Of a stretch of 64,000 bases of DNA, positions 13,140 to 24,364 are shown piece by piece; positions within the stretch are counted from its first letter, which is position 1, and each line of letters starts with the position of its first letter. A program made the translations under genes and the position numbers. Below the pieces are notes generated by a model. It worked only from the letters and a program-made list of their open reading frames with translations, was not told where the DNA came from and did not search any database. Source of the DNA: Circinella umbellata (lineage: Eukaryota; Mucoromycota; Mucoromycetes; Mucorales; Lichtheimiaceae); assembly GCA_025093555.1 (NCBI GenBank), contig JAIWNF010000052.1:245540-309539 (forward strand), written 5' to 3'.

Positions 13140-16100
13140 ATGGGACCTCTTTCGTCATCATCAGTACAACCTATTTGTAAAGCTCAGGCACTTTACCCAT
13201 TTCAATCAAAAGAACCAACAGCTCTAAATTTTGAACCTGGTATTTTGATCGATGTCTTATCAAAAGTGGATTCAGGATGGTGGCTCGGATGGTAATTTTT
13301 TTTTTTTCAAAATTCTTGGACGTTGTTTTGATTATTGTCTAAAAAGGGAGAATGGGCAAAGGTACACTTACCAAAATAAGGTTAAATCACTAAATAAAAC
13401 AACAGTACGCCGGGGAGTGCTCCAGGATGGTTCCCAAAAGATTATGTTGAAGTCGTTGAACTCCAAGACCCCACGGTAAGACATTAATTTGTTTGTTACA
13501 TTTTACTTTTATTATCTTAAGCTTGTGACACAATCAACAAAAAAAAAAGTATAGAAACACAAGCATTCAAAAACCTGACCAGGGATACAACGAGAACGGA
13601 GAATCTACGTTACCACCAATACAATTAAATCGAAAAAGCTTTACTACAACAAATAATAACAGTAATTACAGCAAGAGCAAGAATAAAAAAAGCAATGAAT
13701 GGATAACTCAATCAACTGAAGATGGTGAAGGTCAATACTTATTTAATCCAATAACTGGTGAAATGCGATTTACGTTTCCGGAAGATGATGAAGATAATAA
13801 TGAAAAAAAACATAGCAACAATGACGACAATTCTTACCCAGATAATAATTATAGCAGTAATAATGTTTTGGACGATGATGATGATGATTCGTCTTTTTTA
13901 GATGCTAGTGATAGATCCTGGCTTCACGAGTATGAGGAGGATGACGGGGGTGCCAGGACTATGGAAGAAGAGGAGATCAAATTTGTTCCTCAAAAGGTAA
14001 ATATTTTTATTGTGTTGCATTTATGAGGGTGATCAACGTTGCTTTCCTTGAAACCTCAAAGTATGGAAAACTACCTTAAATTTTTATTATATTTTTACCT
14101 TTGTTGTGTACCCTAACAATTTAATTTGATTTTTTTTATACTACTTGGGGTAATACCGTCCTATCTATCTTTATTTTTATAGATACCGTTTCCATGGCAT
14201 CGACATATCGTACCACCAGATCACTATCATCTTTTTACTGAATCACAGGCTATTGAATTACAGGTAAGCAAAAAAAAAATGGTAATGTAGTCCATGCGTG
14301 ACGAAGTGTATGATTTATATTTTCATATTAGTATTTCTTTGAGGAGAGTACATCTTTTTTTTTACAACTTGAGATTAAACTTCCATTTTGCCCCTAAATT
14401 ATTAGACGACCACAACATCAAAAGGAGTCGATTTGTCTTCGCTTTCTTTAAACTGGGATATTTTGAACACGTGCGCTGCAATAACAATATATAATTTGAA
14501 TATTGCTATCCAATATAGTCGAAAAAAGCTTTACGTGCCTTATACTATGGGTGTCATTAATGCTATAAAATTGATGATGATGGCCTGTGGTGCTGTTGAC
14601 AAAGAATGGTTCAAAACAATCCAGCAAAAAGATTTACAATCTTCTCATCGATCTACTATTGCGTGTCTTGCCAAAATGATGCTTACAGCTGTGTCACTAG
14701 AACGAGAAGATATTGATAAACAGCAACTTGTAAATGATGCACAGGAAGTATTAGTTGCAGTACGAAGCTTTGTCACTGCTTGTCAAGCGAATTCAGACCT
14801 GATCCAGCTCCGTACAGTATTGGGAGGCGTATTGGATTTTTCTCCTTGTTCTCCATCCTCTGTTTTTTCTGTTGTTAAAAACAATAAAAACAACAGCAGC
14901 AGCAATGAATTATTACGAGCTTCATATCCTCCAACAACGATCGCCACTATTTTAGAAGAAGCATCGACTGCCAATAAAAGTTCAGATGTATTGTTGTCAC
15001 CCACCTCACCCCGGTTCCGCGAACATCGCGATAATTCAGTATCCAGTCATTTTAGTAATCGAACGACAACCACACATGCAACGAGTATGCATAGCAATAG
15101 TCCTGGAATCAATAGTAGTAGCGACAGTAGCACTAATCAACCACTTTTAATACCAACAGATGAATGTTTCGATAATAGCAATTCTCCATCTTATGACAAC
15201 ATTCAGTCATGTGTTGCAGAACTAGAAGGATCTATTGATGCTATGCTTATTATTCTTAATCAACGTAGGCATCAACGTGACGCATTAGCAGCACTTTTGC
15301 TCGCTCGATTAGATCATATGTGTCAACGTACCGGTCAACTTTTGTTTAATATCGAGCGAATATTGTCTATTGATCGTGACGTCGAATTACAGCTCAAAAA
15401 ATGCAAGACTAAACTACTTCATGGATTCGGTGTTTTATTTGTCAAACTTCAATGTATGACCAATGTACATTTACCAATAGAAGATGCCGTGTTAGATGTA
15501 GAAGCCGTCGTGGAACATATGAAAAAGCCTATGAACCAAATCATAAAATGTAGTAACAAGATTATAGACCACGGGGAACTATTTGTCAGTCAACGAGGTA
15601 GTCTAATTTTACCAGCAGAAAATTTACTTAATAATAATAAAGAACAAGGAAAATCAAGCAATAATGACAGTAAACCATTATCACCGAGATTATACATGGG
15701 TTACGACTATAAGCCAGAAGAAATCGCATTCACGAGCGAAGGACAAATTAAAGGCGGTACATTATCAGCACTTATTGAACGGCTAACATTGCATGACCAA
15801 TCCGATACAAAATTTATTCAATCTTTTTTATTGACATACCGTGCATTTTGTTCATCTGAAGAATTATTTGTACGCCTAAAAATACGTTTCGATTTACAGG
15901 CGCCACCTGATTTAACACCTTTCGAATTCGAAGACTGGAAGGAAAGTAAACAAAAATTAATTCGGTTACGTGTTTTTAACGTGTTTAAACATTGGGTCGA
16001 ACATTATATGAACGTCGAAGAAGATCAATCGGTATTGCATGACTTGCTCGAATTCACCAACACAACTTTGCGTGCATCAATAAGTTTTTCAGCTGATCAA

Positions 16101-17088
16101 TTGGAACGTTTAATCCGTCGACGACTTGATTCAGATCCGCTTCGTAAACTCGTTGTTAACACACCACGGGATCAACCCACCCCCATCTTACCACGTAACG
16201 TTAAGAAATTTCGTCTTTTGGATGTTCATCCGCTAGAAATGGCAAGACAGTTAACAATAATGGATTTTGGTCTTTATCGATCCATCCAGCCTTCTGAATG
16301 TCTTGACAAGGCGTGGTCAAGCAGTGATAAATCCAAAGGTGTTCATATTCGACAATCCATCGAATACAATAATCAAGTCACCATGTGGGTTTCAGATTCC
16401 ATCTTATGTCAAACAGATATAAAAAAACGAGTTAACACTATCAAATATTGGGTCCAAGTTGCTGAAAAATGCTCTCAACAACTTCACAGTTTCAATACAT
16501 GTATGGCAATCCTCTCTGCCTTTGAAAGCAGTGCGATTGCCCGACTATCCCGCACCTGGGAAGTAGCTGGCTCGCGGGCTCAACAAACATTAAATGGTAT
16601 GCGTGAAATATTTGCTTCCAACAAAAATTTTGCCAAATATCGATCATTGATTCATTCCGTAAATCCACCCTGCATTCCTTTCCTTGGTGTATACTTGCAG
16701 GATTTAACATTTATTGAGGACGGTAATCCACATATGTTGAAAAATACTGAACTGATTAATTTTGCCAAGCTGGCCAAGACAAGTGAAGTAATTCGTGAAA
16801 TTCAGCAATATCAGTCTACACCGTACCCCTTTTTGTCCGTTTCCATGTTACAAATGTTCATTAAAGCTAATCTACAAAGTTCTCGAGACGACGAATTGCT
16901 ATACAGCGAAAGCTTGAAAATAGAACCAAAGTAAGTTTTTGTTGTTATTATTATCGCCACTTATAATTTTATTCTTTATTCAAAAAAAATATATTCTAAA
17001 TTAAACGATTTCATTATTTATTATTTTTCGTAGAGAGCGAACGGATGAGAAAGTAACTCGGCTTTTAGAGGAATCTGGATTTATTTAA
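13140..17088 (+). CDS. CDC25-type Ras guanine nucleotide exchange factor with SH3 and WW domains
   Basis: Activator of Ras GTPases, expected to couple nutrient signals to Ras at the plasma membrane. Exons: 13140-13291, 13347-13361 (a 15-nt micro-exon), 13406-13475, 13550-13996, 14183-14263, 14406-16930, 17034-17088, summing to 1115 codons (1114 aa). Domains in order: SH3 (about residues 10-75; ALYPFQ, WWLGWENGQ, PGWFPKDYVEVVE), a WW-like module (about 125-155; EWITQSTEDGEGQYLFNP, second aromatic position less typical), an acidic/Asn-rich linker with a poly-Asp run, a long helical region, RasGEF-N/REM (about 688-780; SEGQIKGGTLSALIERLT), and the catalytic RasGEF (about 860-1100; HPLEMARQLTIMDFGLYRSI, PCIPFLGVYLQDLTFIEDGN). 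The SH3 is split over three exons. Acceptor choice at 13549 is set by frame, because the alternative AG five bases later gives a stop. Confidence 0.93.
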
Positions 17089-17966
17089 GCATAATCTTTT
17101 GTTTTGTCATTATACTCTTTTCAACATACCCACCCAGCTTTCATTGTCTCTCCTCCATCTATTATCACTAATATTCCATACTCTCTCTCTCTCTCTCTAT
17201 ATATATATCTTTTCTGTATCATCAGATAATTTTCTAAATACGTATGTAGTTGTTAAATAATAATGATCATAATAGTAATGCATAATAATAACTTGATAAG
17301 CAAAGATTTATAAAAGAAAGCATATAGTGTGATATCGATAGAGAAAACGAATAAAAGAAAGAAAATATGGAGCAATAAAAGATAGAAAGTAGACGTAAAA
17401 CGGCAGAATTGAGGTATAAGAGCTGAGTGCTACGATCTGAGCATTTTTTGAAATAAGAAGAGTGGCTGAACATATGTATGTCAAAACAATGAGGGCTATC
17501 ATTTTTAATTTTTCTTTCTCTTCTTTCTTCTTCTTTTCTTTATTAACAAATTTGGAACATTCTCTTCATATACACGTATATAAAGATTTCCGATCAAAAC
17601 CAATTCAATAAAGTTATCAAAACATGGGCGAAGCGCAAGTGTAACCATGTTGGAAAAATTGATGAGGTTCTATTACTATAGGATTTATTGCTTCACGTGA
17701 CTTTCCCCTATATGAACATGTGTTTCGATTAGCGCAGAAAAACTGTGTTTTGGTGGATCCAATCATTGAGAAACGATGAGAAGCATGATGGTTGCAAATA
17801 GCGACAAGGACCGAGCATTGGTCAGAATGATGTTTGTGCTGCTGTATCTAAGATGAGTTAACATTATTTTTACCTTATTGAAACAAAACAATCCAAACAA
17901 ACAAGCTATTGACATATAGAGGACAACTGATCGTAGTTGTACCAATTGTTGACTGACCATCATGTA
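17089..17966. other. Downstream region of the RasGEF gene, with a CT/TA microsatellite
   Basis: No coding region is supported. A (CT)9 tract followed by (AT)5 spans 17181-17208. The stretch ends with an A at 17966, directly before the TC that begins the Helitron. Confidence 0.55.
17181..17208. repeat. (CT)n(AT)n microsatellite
   Basis: Simple dinucleotide tracts, CT repeated nine times and then AT five times, in the 3' flank of the RasGEF gene. Confidence 0.9.
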
Positions 17967-18130
17967 TCTATACTACTAAAAAGTTTAGATTTTATAAAAC
18001 CTAAAAAAGGAAATACTTAGAGTCAGCTTAACAACACCGACCTGTATAAGTAATATTACAATAAAGCTCTTTTTTTTTTTGCTTAACGTTTTTTACATTT
18101 TTATTTTACAAACTACAACATATTTATAAA

Positions 18131-21100
18131 ATGAGCACTCCAATTTGTCCTTCATGCCATCAGCCCGGTCATTCCCGTAGAACTCACCGAGATTGTTTAA
18201 TGAATCCAGCTCGATTAAGCATTCGTACTGAGAATGAAACAATTTTCGTGAATGATCAGGAACAAAGAAACCATTCAAGTAATGACAGTGGTTCTTTGCA
18301 ACAGCAATCCGTAAGTAATATTAGTTGGGATAGAGAGAAAAGAAAGAACGCAATCATTAATTCTTGATCCACAATGGTATTAGTCAGAACCTCAATGCCC
18401 AAGTTGTGGCCAGTTCGGCCATTCACGAAGAACTTCGCGTCATTGTACAGCTAACCCTGCAAACACGGAAGTAATAATAATAACCTGTTTTTAGAAAGCT
18501 TTTTACATATTATGTTTTCGTTTTTTTTACTTAAAAGACCTTATTTGTATAGGCTCCTGTTGTTCTCGCGCGCGTTTCCTCAAATCATATCCCTGAACGT
18601 CATTCACTTGGATTAATGGATCGTCAGTGCAGCCATTGTCAGGCACATATGTGGGTTCTGGAACGTGTGGGAAGTTCGTCCAATAGAACACCTGAGTTCC
18701 ATTTATGCTGTAACAAAGGAGCTGTTAGACTTTCACCATTAAGTCCTACTCCAACAGAAATAGGACAGCTACTACGTGGTAATGATACTACATCAAAGAA
18801 CTTCCGTTCTAATATTCGTGCATATAACAATGCATTGAGCTTCGCGTCACTTGGTGCCAGTATCGATCATACTGTTGCAAATTCGCGTGGTGGTGCTTAT
18901 AATTTTCGTATCCATGGTGAGGTGTATCATCTGATTGGTTCTTTGCTCCCAAACACGGATCAAGATACACCATCTTTTGCACAAATCTATGTTCATGATC
19001 CATCCATGGAGAGACAATTAGACATACGTCGCAATCATACTAACGCCTCAATCGACATGGAGGTCTTAAACACTTTACAAACTTTGATGCATCGTATATG
19101 TCCGTTTGCTCAAGCTTTTAATAACATGGCTACCCGGTTGAGAAATGAAGATGTAAGTGATGTTACACTGGTAATTCGTGCTGAAGGTACACCGGATCAA
19201 CGACGCTACAATAGACCAACAGGAGACGAGGTTGGACTATTAATTGTGGATGGTGCTCACGAAGGCCAGAGTGGAGATCGTGATATTGTAGTGCAAACTC
19301 GATCAAATCAAATGCAACGGATATCAGTTAACCATCGTTTCTATGATGCCATGCACTATGTGTTGATGTTTCCACAAGGTAGCTTGAATTATTATTTACC
19401 GTATTTAATATTTAGTATAAAGTTTAGAATACCTGATTATTAACAAATACAATATTTAGGCGATGAGGGTTGGAACATTGGAGCACAATGTATTGATGGC
19501 AGTCGTGTAACATGCATGGATTTCTATAAATATCGGTTGATGATTCGTAGCAACAATGATAATAGTGAAGGACAGAACGATTTGCATCGCTTTGGTAAGC
19601 TGTTTCAACAGTATATTACCGACATGTACGCCAAGGTGGAGTCTGAGCGTCTTAACTATATCAGGAGCAATCAGGACAAACTACGTTCGGATTTGTATAA
19701 AAGTGTTGCAGATGCTGTCGATCTTGGTGATAATGATATGGCGAATGTCGGTAAGCGAGTTATACTGCCCTCATCTTTTATTGGAGGTCCACGTCATATG
19801 AAACAACTTTATCAGGACGCCATGAGTATTGTACGACGCTTTGGAAAACCAGATATATTTGTTACTATGACCACCAATCCCAGATGGCATGAGATCCAAG
19901 ACTCCCTTCTCCCAGGACAGACGGCGGCAGAGCGACCTGACATTTGTGTTCGTGTGTTCAAAATGAAACTGAAAGAATTGATGCATGATCTCACAAAGAA
20001 TATGGTTCTCGGTAAAGTAGTCGGACATGTACATACTGTGGAATTTCAGAAGCGTGGTCTTCCACATGCTCATATTTTGCTCATTTTGGCACAAAGTGAT
20101 AAACCGCGAACACCTGAAGATGTCGATGACATTGTATCAGCCGAACTGCCCAATGCAGACCAATACCCAGCTGCACGTGCAACAGTAGAAAGGTTAATGA
20201 TGCATGGACCTTGCGGAGACCTTAATTCTCGATCGCCATGTATGCAAGGTGGTGCATGTTCAAAACGTTTTCCCAAGCAGCTTTCAGATGAAACAAATAT
20301 GAGCGAAAATGGGTATCCTGTTTATAGGCGACGTAGAAACAACAATGATCATGTTTATAAAAATGGTGTTCGGATGGATAATCGATGGGTGGTACCTCAC
20401 AATATATTTTTATGTACTAAATATGACGCTCACATCAATGTAGAGATATGTACTTCGATTGCTTCTATCAAGTATGTTTATAAATATGTGTATAAGGGTC
20501 ATGATCGTGCAGCAGTGGTGGTATCTCAAAATCAGCGACAATCAAATGCTCAAAGTACAACAAACGAGCAAGCCGATCCATCTATGAACGAAATCAAAAC
20601 ATATCTTGATGCAAGATATATTTCTGCATGCGAAGGCTGTTGGCGTCTCTTCTCATTCTCTTTACATAAGGAATTTCCAAACCACCAACGCTTGGCTATA
20701 CACCTTGAAGATGAACAACTGGCGTATTTCAATGAAGATGATGACCCGACGACTATTGTTGATCGTGTACATGAAACGAGTTTAACAGCTTGGTTCAATT
20801 ACAATATTGAAAATGAGGATGGCCGCCAGGTATTGTATCCTGACTTTCCTGAGAACTATGTTTTTGTAAAATCTGATCGTCGTTGGAAAATTCGTGAACG
20901 AGGACATGGTGCTACTATTGGACGTATGTATGCTGTTTCTCCGAGTCAAGTAGAAAAATACCATCTCAGATTACTATTATATCATGTTCCGGAGCAACTT
21001 CTTTCAATGAGCTTAAAACCGTTGAAAATGAGCTTATGCCATCATTTCAAGCTGCTGCAAGAAGGCGCGGACTACTTACGGACAGCAAGAATGGGAAGGT

Positions 21101-23012
21101 TGCCTGGAACAAGCAGCATCATATCAGCTCCCTGCTGCTTTAAGACAGCTTTTTCCGTGATCTTAACTTATTGTAGCCCAGAAGATCCACATGCTCTATG
21201 GATGGCATATCGATCAAATCTTTCTGAGGATTTTTTACATACTGCAAGAAATGAAGCAAATGACCAATCTTTACCAGAATCTGATGATATATACGGACAA
21301 GCTCTACTTGCAATTGAATCTATCATGGCAACTACATCACGATCACTCACGGAATTCGATGGTTTCACTCTTCCTGATAGAACTCAACAAAATGATAACA
21401 ATCAACAACCAGCTGAACCTTTTCTTATTCGTCAACAACGCGACATTGCTGAAAGATTAAATCGTCATCCCGCACCAGTGCTCAATTTTAACAATGATCA
21501 ACAAAATGTATTCGACAATGTATGCAACGCTTTAGAACGTCCAAATACTGAGCCTAAAGTTTACTTTGTTGATGGTCCTGGTGGCACAGGAAAAACTTAT
21601 ATATTTAATGCTCTTCTTGATCGTGTCAGACGTCAAGGTGACATTGCTCTTGCTGTCGCAACCAGTGGTACTGCTGCACTTTTAATGGAAGGTGGTAGAA
21701 CTGCTCACTCTTTATTTAAGATTCCTCTTGACCTTGATCACACATCATTTTGTTCATTTACTCCGCGATCTGCCACAGCACAGCTTTTAAAATTAACGAC
21801 TTTAATTATATGGGATGAAGCTTCAATGATCAGTAAGGATCTTATTGAATGTGTTAATCGCAGTATGCAGGATTTGATGAAATCTGTAGACCCTGCCTTA
21901 GAACACGTACCTTTTGGTGGAAAACTAATTGTTTTCGGCGGTGACTTTCGTCAGGTATAATAAGTTAATTAGCATTTAAATTTAGGTTGATAATATCTAT
22001 TATATTGTTATACCTAATTTATTTTCAATATTTCTCTTAGGTTTTACCTGTTATTCCCAATGCATCACGCGCACAAATTGTTGCTCAAAGTTTGAAAAGA
22101 TCAAGTATATGGCGTCATACGCAAGTATGTCGTCTTCAAACTAATATGCGTGTCCAGCAAGCAAACAACACTCACAACTCTGAACAGCTACGAGAATTTG
22201 CAGAGTATTTATTACGAATAGGTGAAAACAGAGAGCAAATTGCTCCAGAAACTGAGGATCGTATTAAGCTTCGTAATTCCATGTTAATGCCTGGATACAA
22301 CCTTTTAACTCTGATTGACACAATATATGGTGATATGCTCTCTACTACTCCTTCTCGCGAATTTCTAATGTCACGAGCTATCCTCACACCAAAAAATGTT
22401 GACGTAGCAACAATTAACGAAGCCATTTTACAATCAAAATTTCCCGGAACAACTGAAGAATATTTAAGTGCTGATAGCATGGTTGATCCAGAAGAATCTT
22501 TGTCATATCCAACCGAAATTTTAAATTCTCTTTCTCCATCTGGTCTTCCCCCACATACATTAAAACTCAAACCAGGATGTCCTGTCATGCTCTTGCGTAA
22601 TCTTAATACTTCACAAGGTCTCTGTAATGGAACACGTCTAATTTGTATATCTTTTCGTCGAAATGTTATTGAAGCTCAAATTGCCACTGGCACACATATA
22701 GGTGAAATAGTTTTATTGCCTCGCATTACCATCACATCAAAAAAAAGTGAGTGTCCTATTGAATTCCAACGCACCCAATTCCCAATACGTCTTGCATTTT
22801 CAATGACAATCAACAAAGCTCAAGGACAAACTTTCGACACCATTGGTCTTTATTTGCCAAACCCTGTCTTCACTCATGGGTTATTATATGTCGCTTTTTC
22901 ACGAGTAAGAACACCAAATTCGATCTTTATTACATTAGACCGTGATGAATCAACCATTAATGGTCAGGAAGGTATATACACGAGGAATGTTGTATACACA
23001 GAAGTACTTTAG
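18131..23012 (+). CDS. Helitron RepHel transposase (HUH Rep plus Pif1-like helicase)
   Basis: Exons: 18131-18310, 18384-18470, 18553-19378, 19460-21954, 22041-23012, summing to 1520 codons with no stop. N-terminus: two zinc-knuckle-like motifs on separate exons (CPSCHQPGHSRRTHRDC and CPSCGQFGHSRRTSRHC), then the conserved CSHC...CCNKG Helitron N-terminal motif. The Rep domain carries the HUH motif in RGLPHAHILL (about residue 563) and a tyrosine motif in YVYKYVYKGHD (about 703). The helicase has Walker A GPGGTGKT (about 1069), Walker B IIWDEASM, motif FGGDFRQV, and C-terminal FSMTINKAQGQTFD and YVAFSRVRTPNS. Anomaly: between about 20990 and 21154 the conserved protein continues in the other two frames, implying three one-base deletions (near 20991, 21089 and 21150) that together restore the frame. 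About 55 residues between Rep and helicase are therefore scrambled. Confidence 0.9.
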
Positions 23013-23269
23013 CTTTACGATTACGTCTCTACAAATTAATCACTCTTACATCACTTTTTCTATTTTTATTTGTTCTCTCTTTACTCTTTATATATTTCCT
23101 TAACCATAAACATTACTCTCCTAAATAAATCTCATTCTTAGTATGTTACATAAGGTAAGTTCTTATAAGTAGAATTGTATTTTTGTATAGCAAAAGAGAG
23201 ATACTTTTAACTGGATAGGTAAAAAGAAGAAATATATCTTTGTATGATATCCTCGAATGCAGCTTTGAG

Positions 23270-23416
23270 CGAGTACCGGATGGGGGTTTGGGGGCTTGCC
23301 CCCAATGGGGGGGGTCAAGGGGGGGTTTACCCCCCTTGCGACGTGGACCCGTTGAATGACACGAAGCGAAGCGAAGTGGCTCATTCAGTCGAGCGAAGCG
23401 AGACAGGGACCGCTAG
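23270..23416 (+). repeat. GC-rich palindromic 3' terminus of the Helitron
   Basis: Runs of G and C form several short hairpins, followed by repeated AAGCGAAGCGAAG / GAGCGAAGCGAGAC units and the terminal CTAG. In Helitrons a hairpin shortly before CTRR is the transposition terminator. Here the palindromic structure is more extended than the usual single 16-20 nt hairpin. Confidence 0.8.
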
Positions 23417-23564
23417 TCTTTTAATATAATGATACATTAATCAACGAAATCCCTAATTGATACCAAAATAATTTTTGTAACTCCGGCCTGTAATTAAATA
23501 AAACAGACTCTAGTCTCCTACAAAAAATATAAATATATCCTCTTACATAAAATCGACTTATAAA

Positions 23565-23843
23565 ATGAAGCTTGGACAGGCATTCACAGTTTCGATGGGT
23601 GCCCTTCTTGGTGGTGCTGCTGGATTCTATTTATTGGAAGATTATAAGATTAAAGCCAAGGTAAATATACAATGCATTTTTTTCTCTTTTCGCAATGGAC
23701 AAAAAGAAATGTTTTTTTTTTTTTTTTTGAAAGTTCTTTATTTTAAATTATTATTATCGTGTTAAATTATTTATTAGGAACAACGTTTGGCCATGCTTTT
23801 GGAAAAGAAACTTGAATATGAACAGCAAGAAAAGACATTATGA
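23565..23843 (+). CDS. Small single-pass membrane protein, 53 aa, unrecognised
   Basis: Two exons, 23565-23660 and 23778-23843, joined in phase 0 (54 codons). The protein has a hydrophobic, Gly/Ala-rich segment (about residues 6-24, VSMGALLGGAAGFYLLEDY) and then a charged helix rich in Lys, Glu and Gln (about 27-53). This layout is common in small mitochondrial inner-membrane assembly factors, but no family is identified and the location is inference. The start is chosen as the first ATG after a typical AT-rich leader. The Helitron ends 148 bp upstream, so its insertion must have displaced most of the original promoter. Confidence 0.6.
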
Positions 23844-24364
23844 GAGCCGGTATCATGACCATTTCATTTGAGAAGAAACCAGTAGTCGTTAAATCTTTTT
23901 ATCATTGATATAGCAATCGCTTAGAATCTTATAATGAGAACCACACACTAATCGTTTAAAAAATAATCACTTTTTTTTTGTACATAACAACTTTCCACTC
24001 TTAAAAAGAAACTTATCAACCTGATACACACACACACTTGCATATTTGCACATTTGCTCCTTTTATTTTTTTGGGGTATAATGCTTTTTTTTTTCTTTTT
24101 TTTTTCGCATAAATAGTATAGTAGTAACAGCAGTAATCTATCATAACATCCATATACTCGATTGGTAATAACAATAGTAATACTGGCAGCAATAATGATT
24201 ATAATATTAAAAGTAATAAAAACATTTACATTGATTCATGTGGATTTTGTTAAGCTTATATTAAACAGTGGCCAGGGGAACAAAATAATACCGCCTGCAT
24301 TTACTTACGGCGGTCACAGAAAAGGGACACAATCCTTCTTTTTTTTCCACTTGTCAAAAAAAAA

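Larger units (their letters stand above)
17967..23416 (+). mobile_element. Full-length Helitron (autonomous type), about 5.45 kb
   Basis: The 5' end TCTATACTACTAAAA at 17967 matches the published Helitron 5' consensus (TCTMTAYTAMY..). The 3' end is CTAG at 23413-23416, preceded by GC-rich palindromic sequence. It is flanked by A (17966) and T (23417), as expected for A^T insertion without target-site duplication. It encodes one five-exon Rep/helicase protein (18131-23012). The last 150 bases are strongly GC-rich and differ sharply from the AT-rich surroundings. Predicted hairpins include GGGGGC-TT-GCCCCC (near 23292), CAAGGGGGG...CCCCCCTTG (near 23318-23340) and TGAATGA...TCATTCA (near 23354-23387). 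Rolling-circle transposition through HUH Rep and Pif1-type helicase activity is established for the family. Present activity is doubtful because of the internal indels described for the CDS. Confidence 0.92.

Noticed and set aside
14433..16934. RasGEF read as a single 833-aa protein starting inside 14433
   Set aside because: Upstream exons encode a complete SH3 and WW-like region and join in frame at 14406, so this start is internal.
17967..23416. CRISPR, prophage or integron-like structure
   Set aside because: The HUH Rep plus Pif1 helicase, TC/CTAG ends and spliceosomal introns identify a eukaryotic Helitron.
23163..23429. Frames on both strands rich in Gly/Pro over the GC-rich block
   Set aside because: They are by-products of the palindromic G and C runs of the Helitron 3' end.
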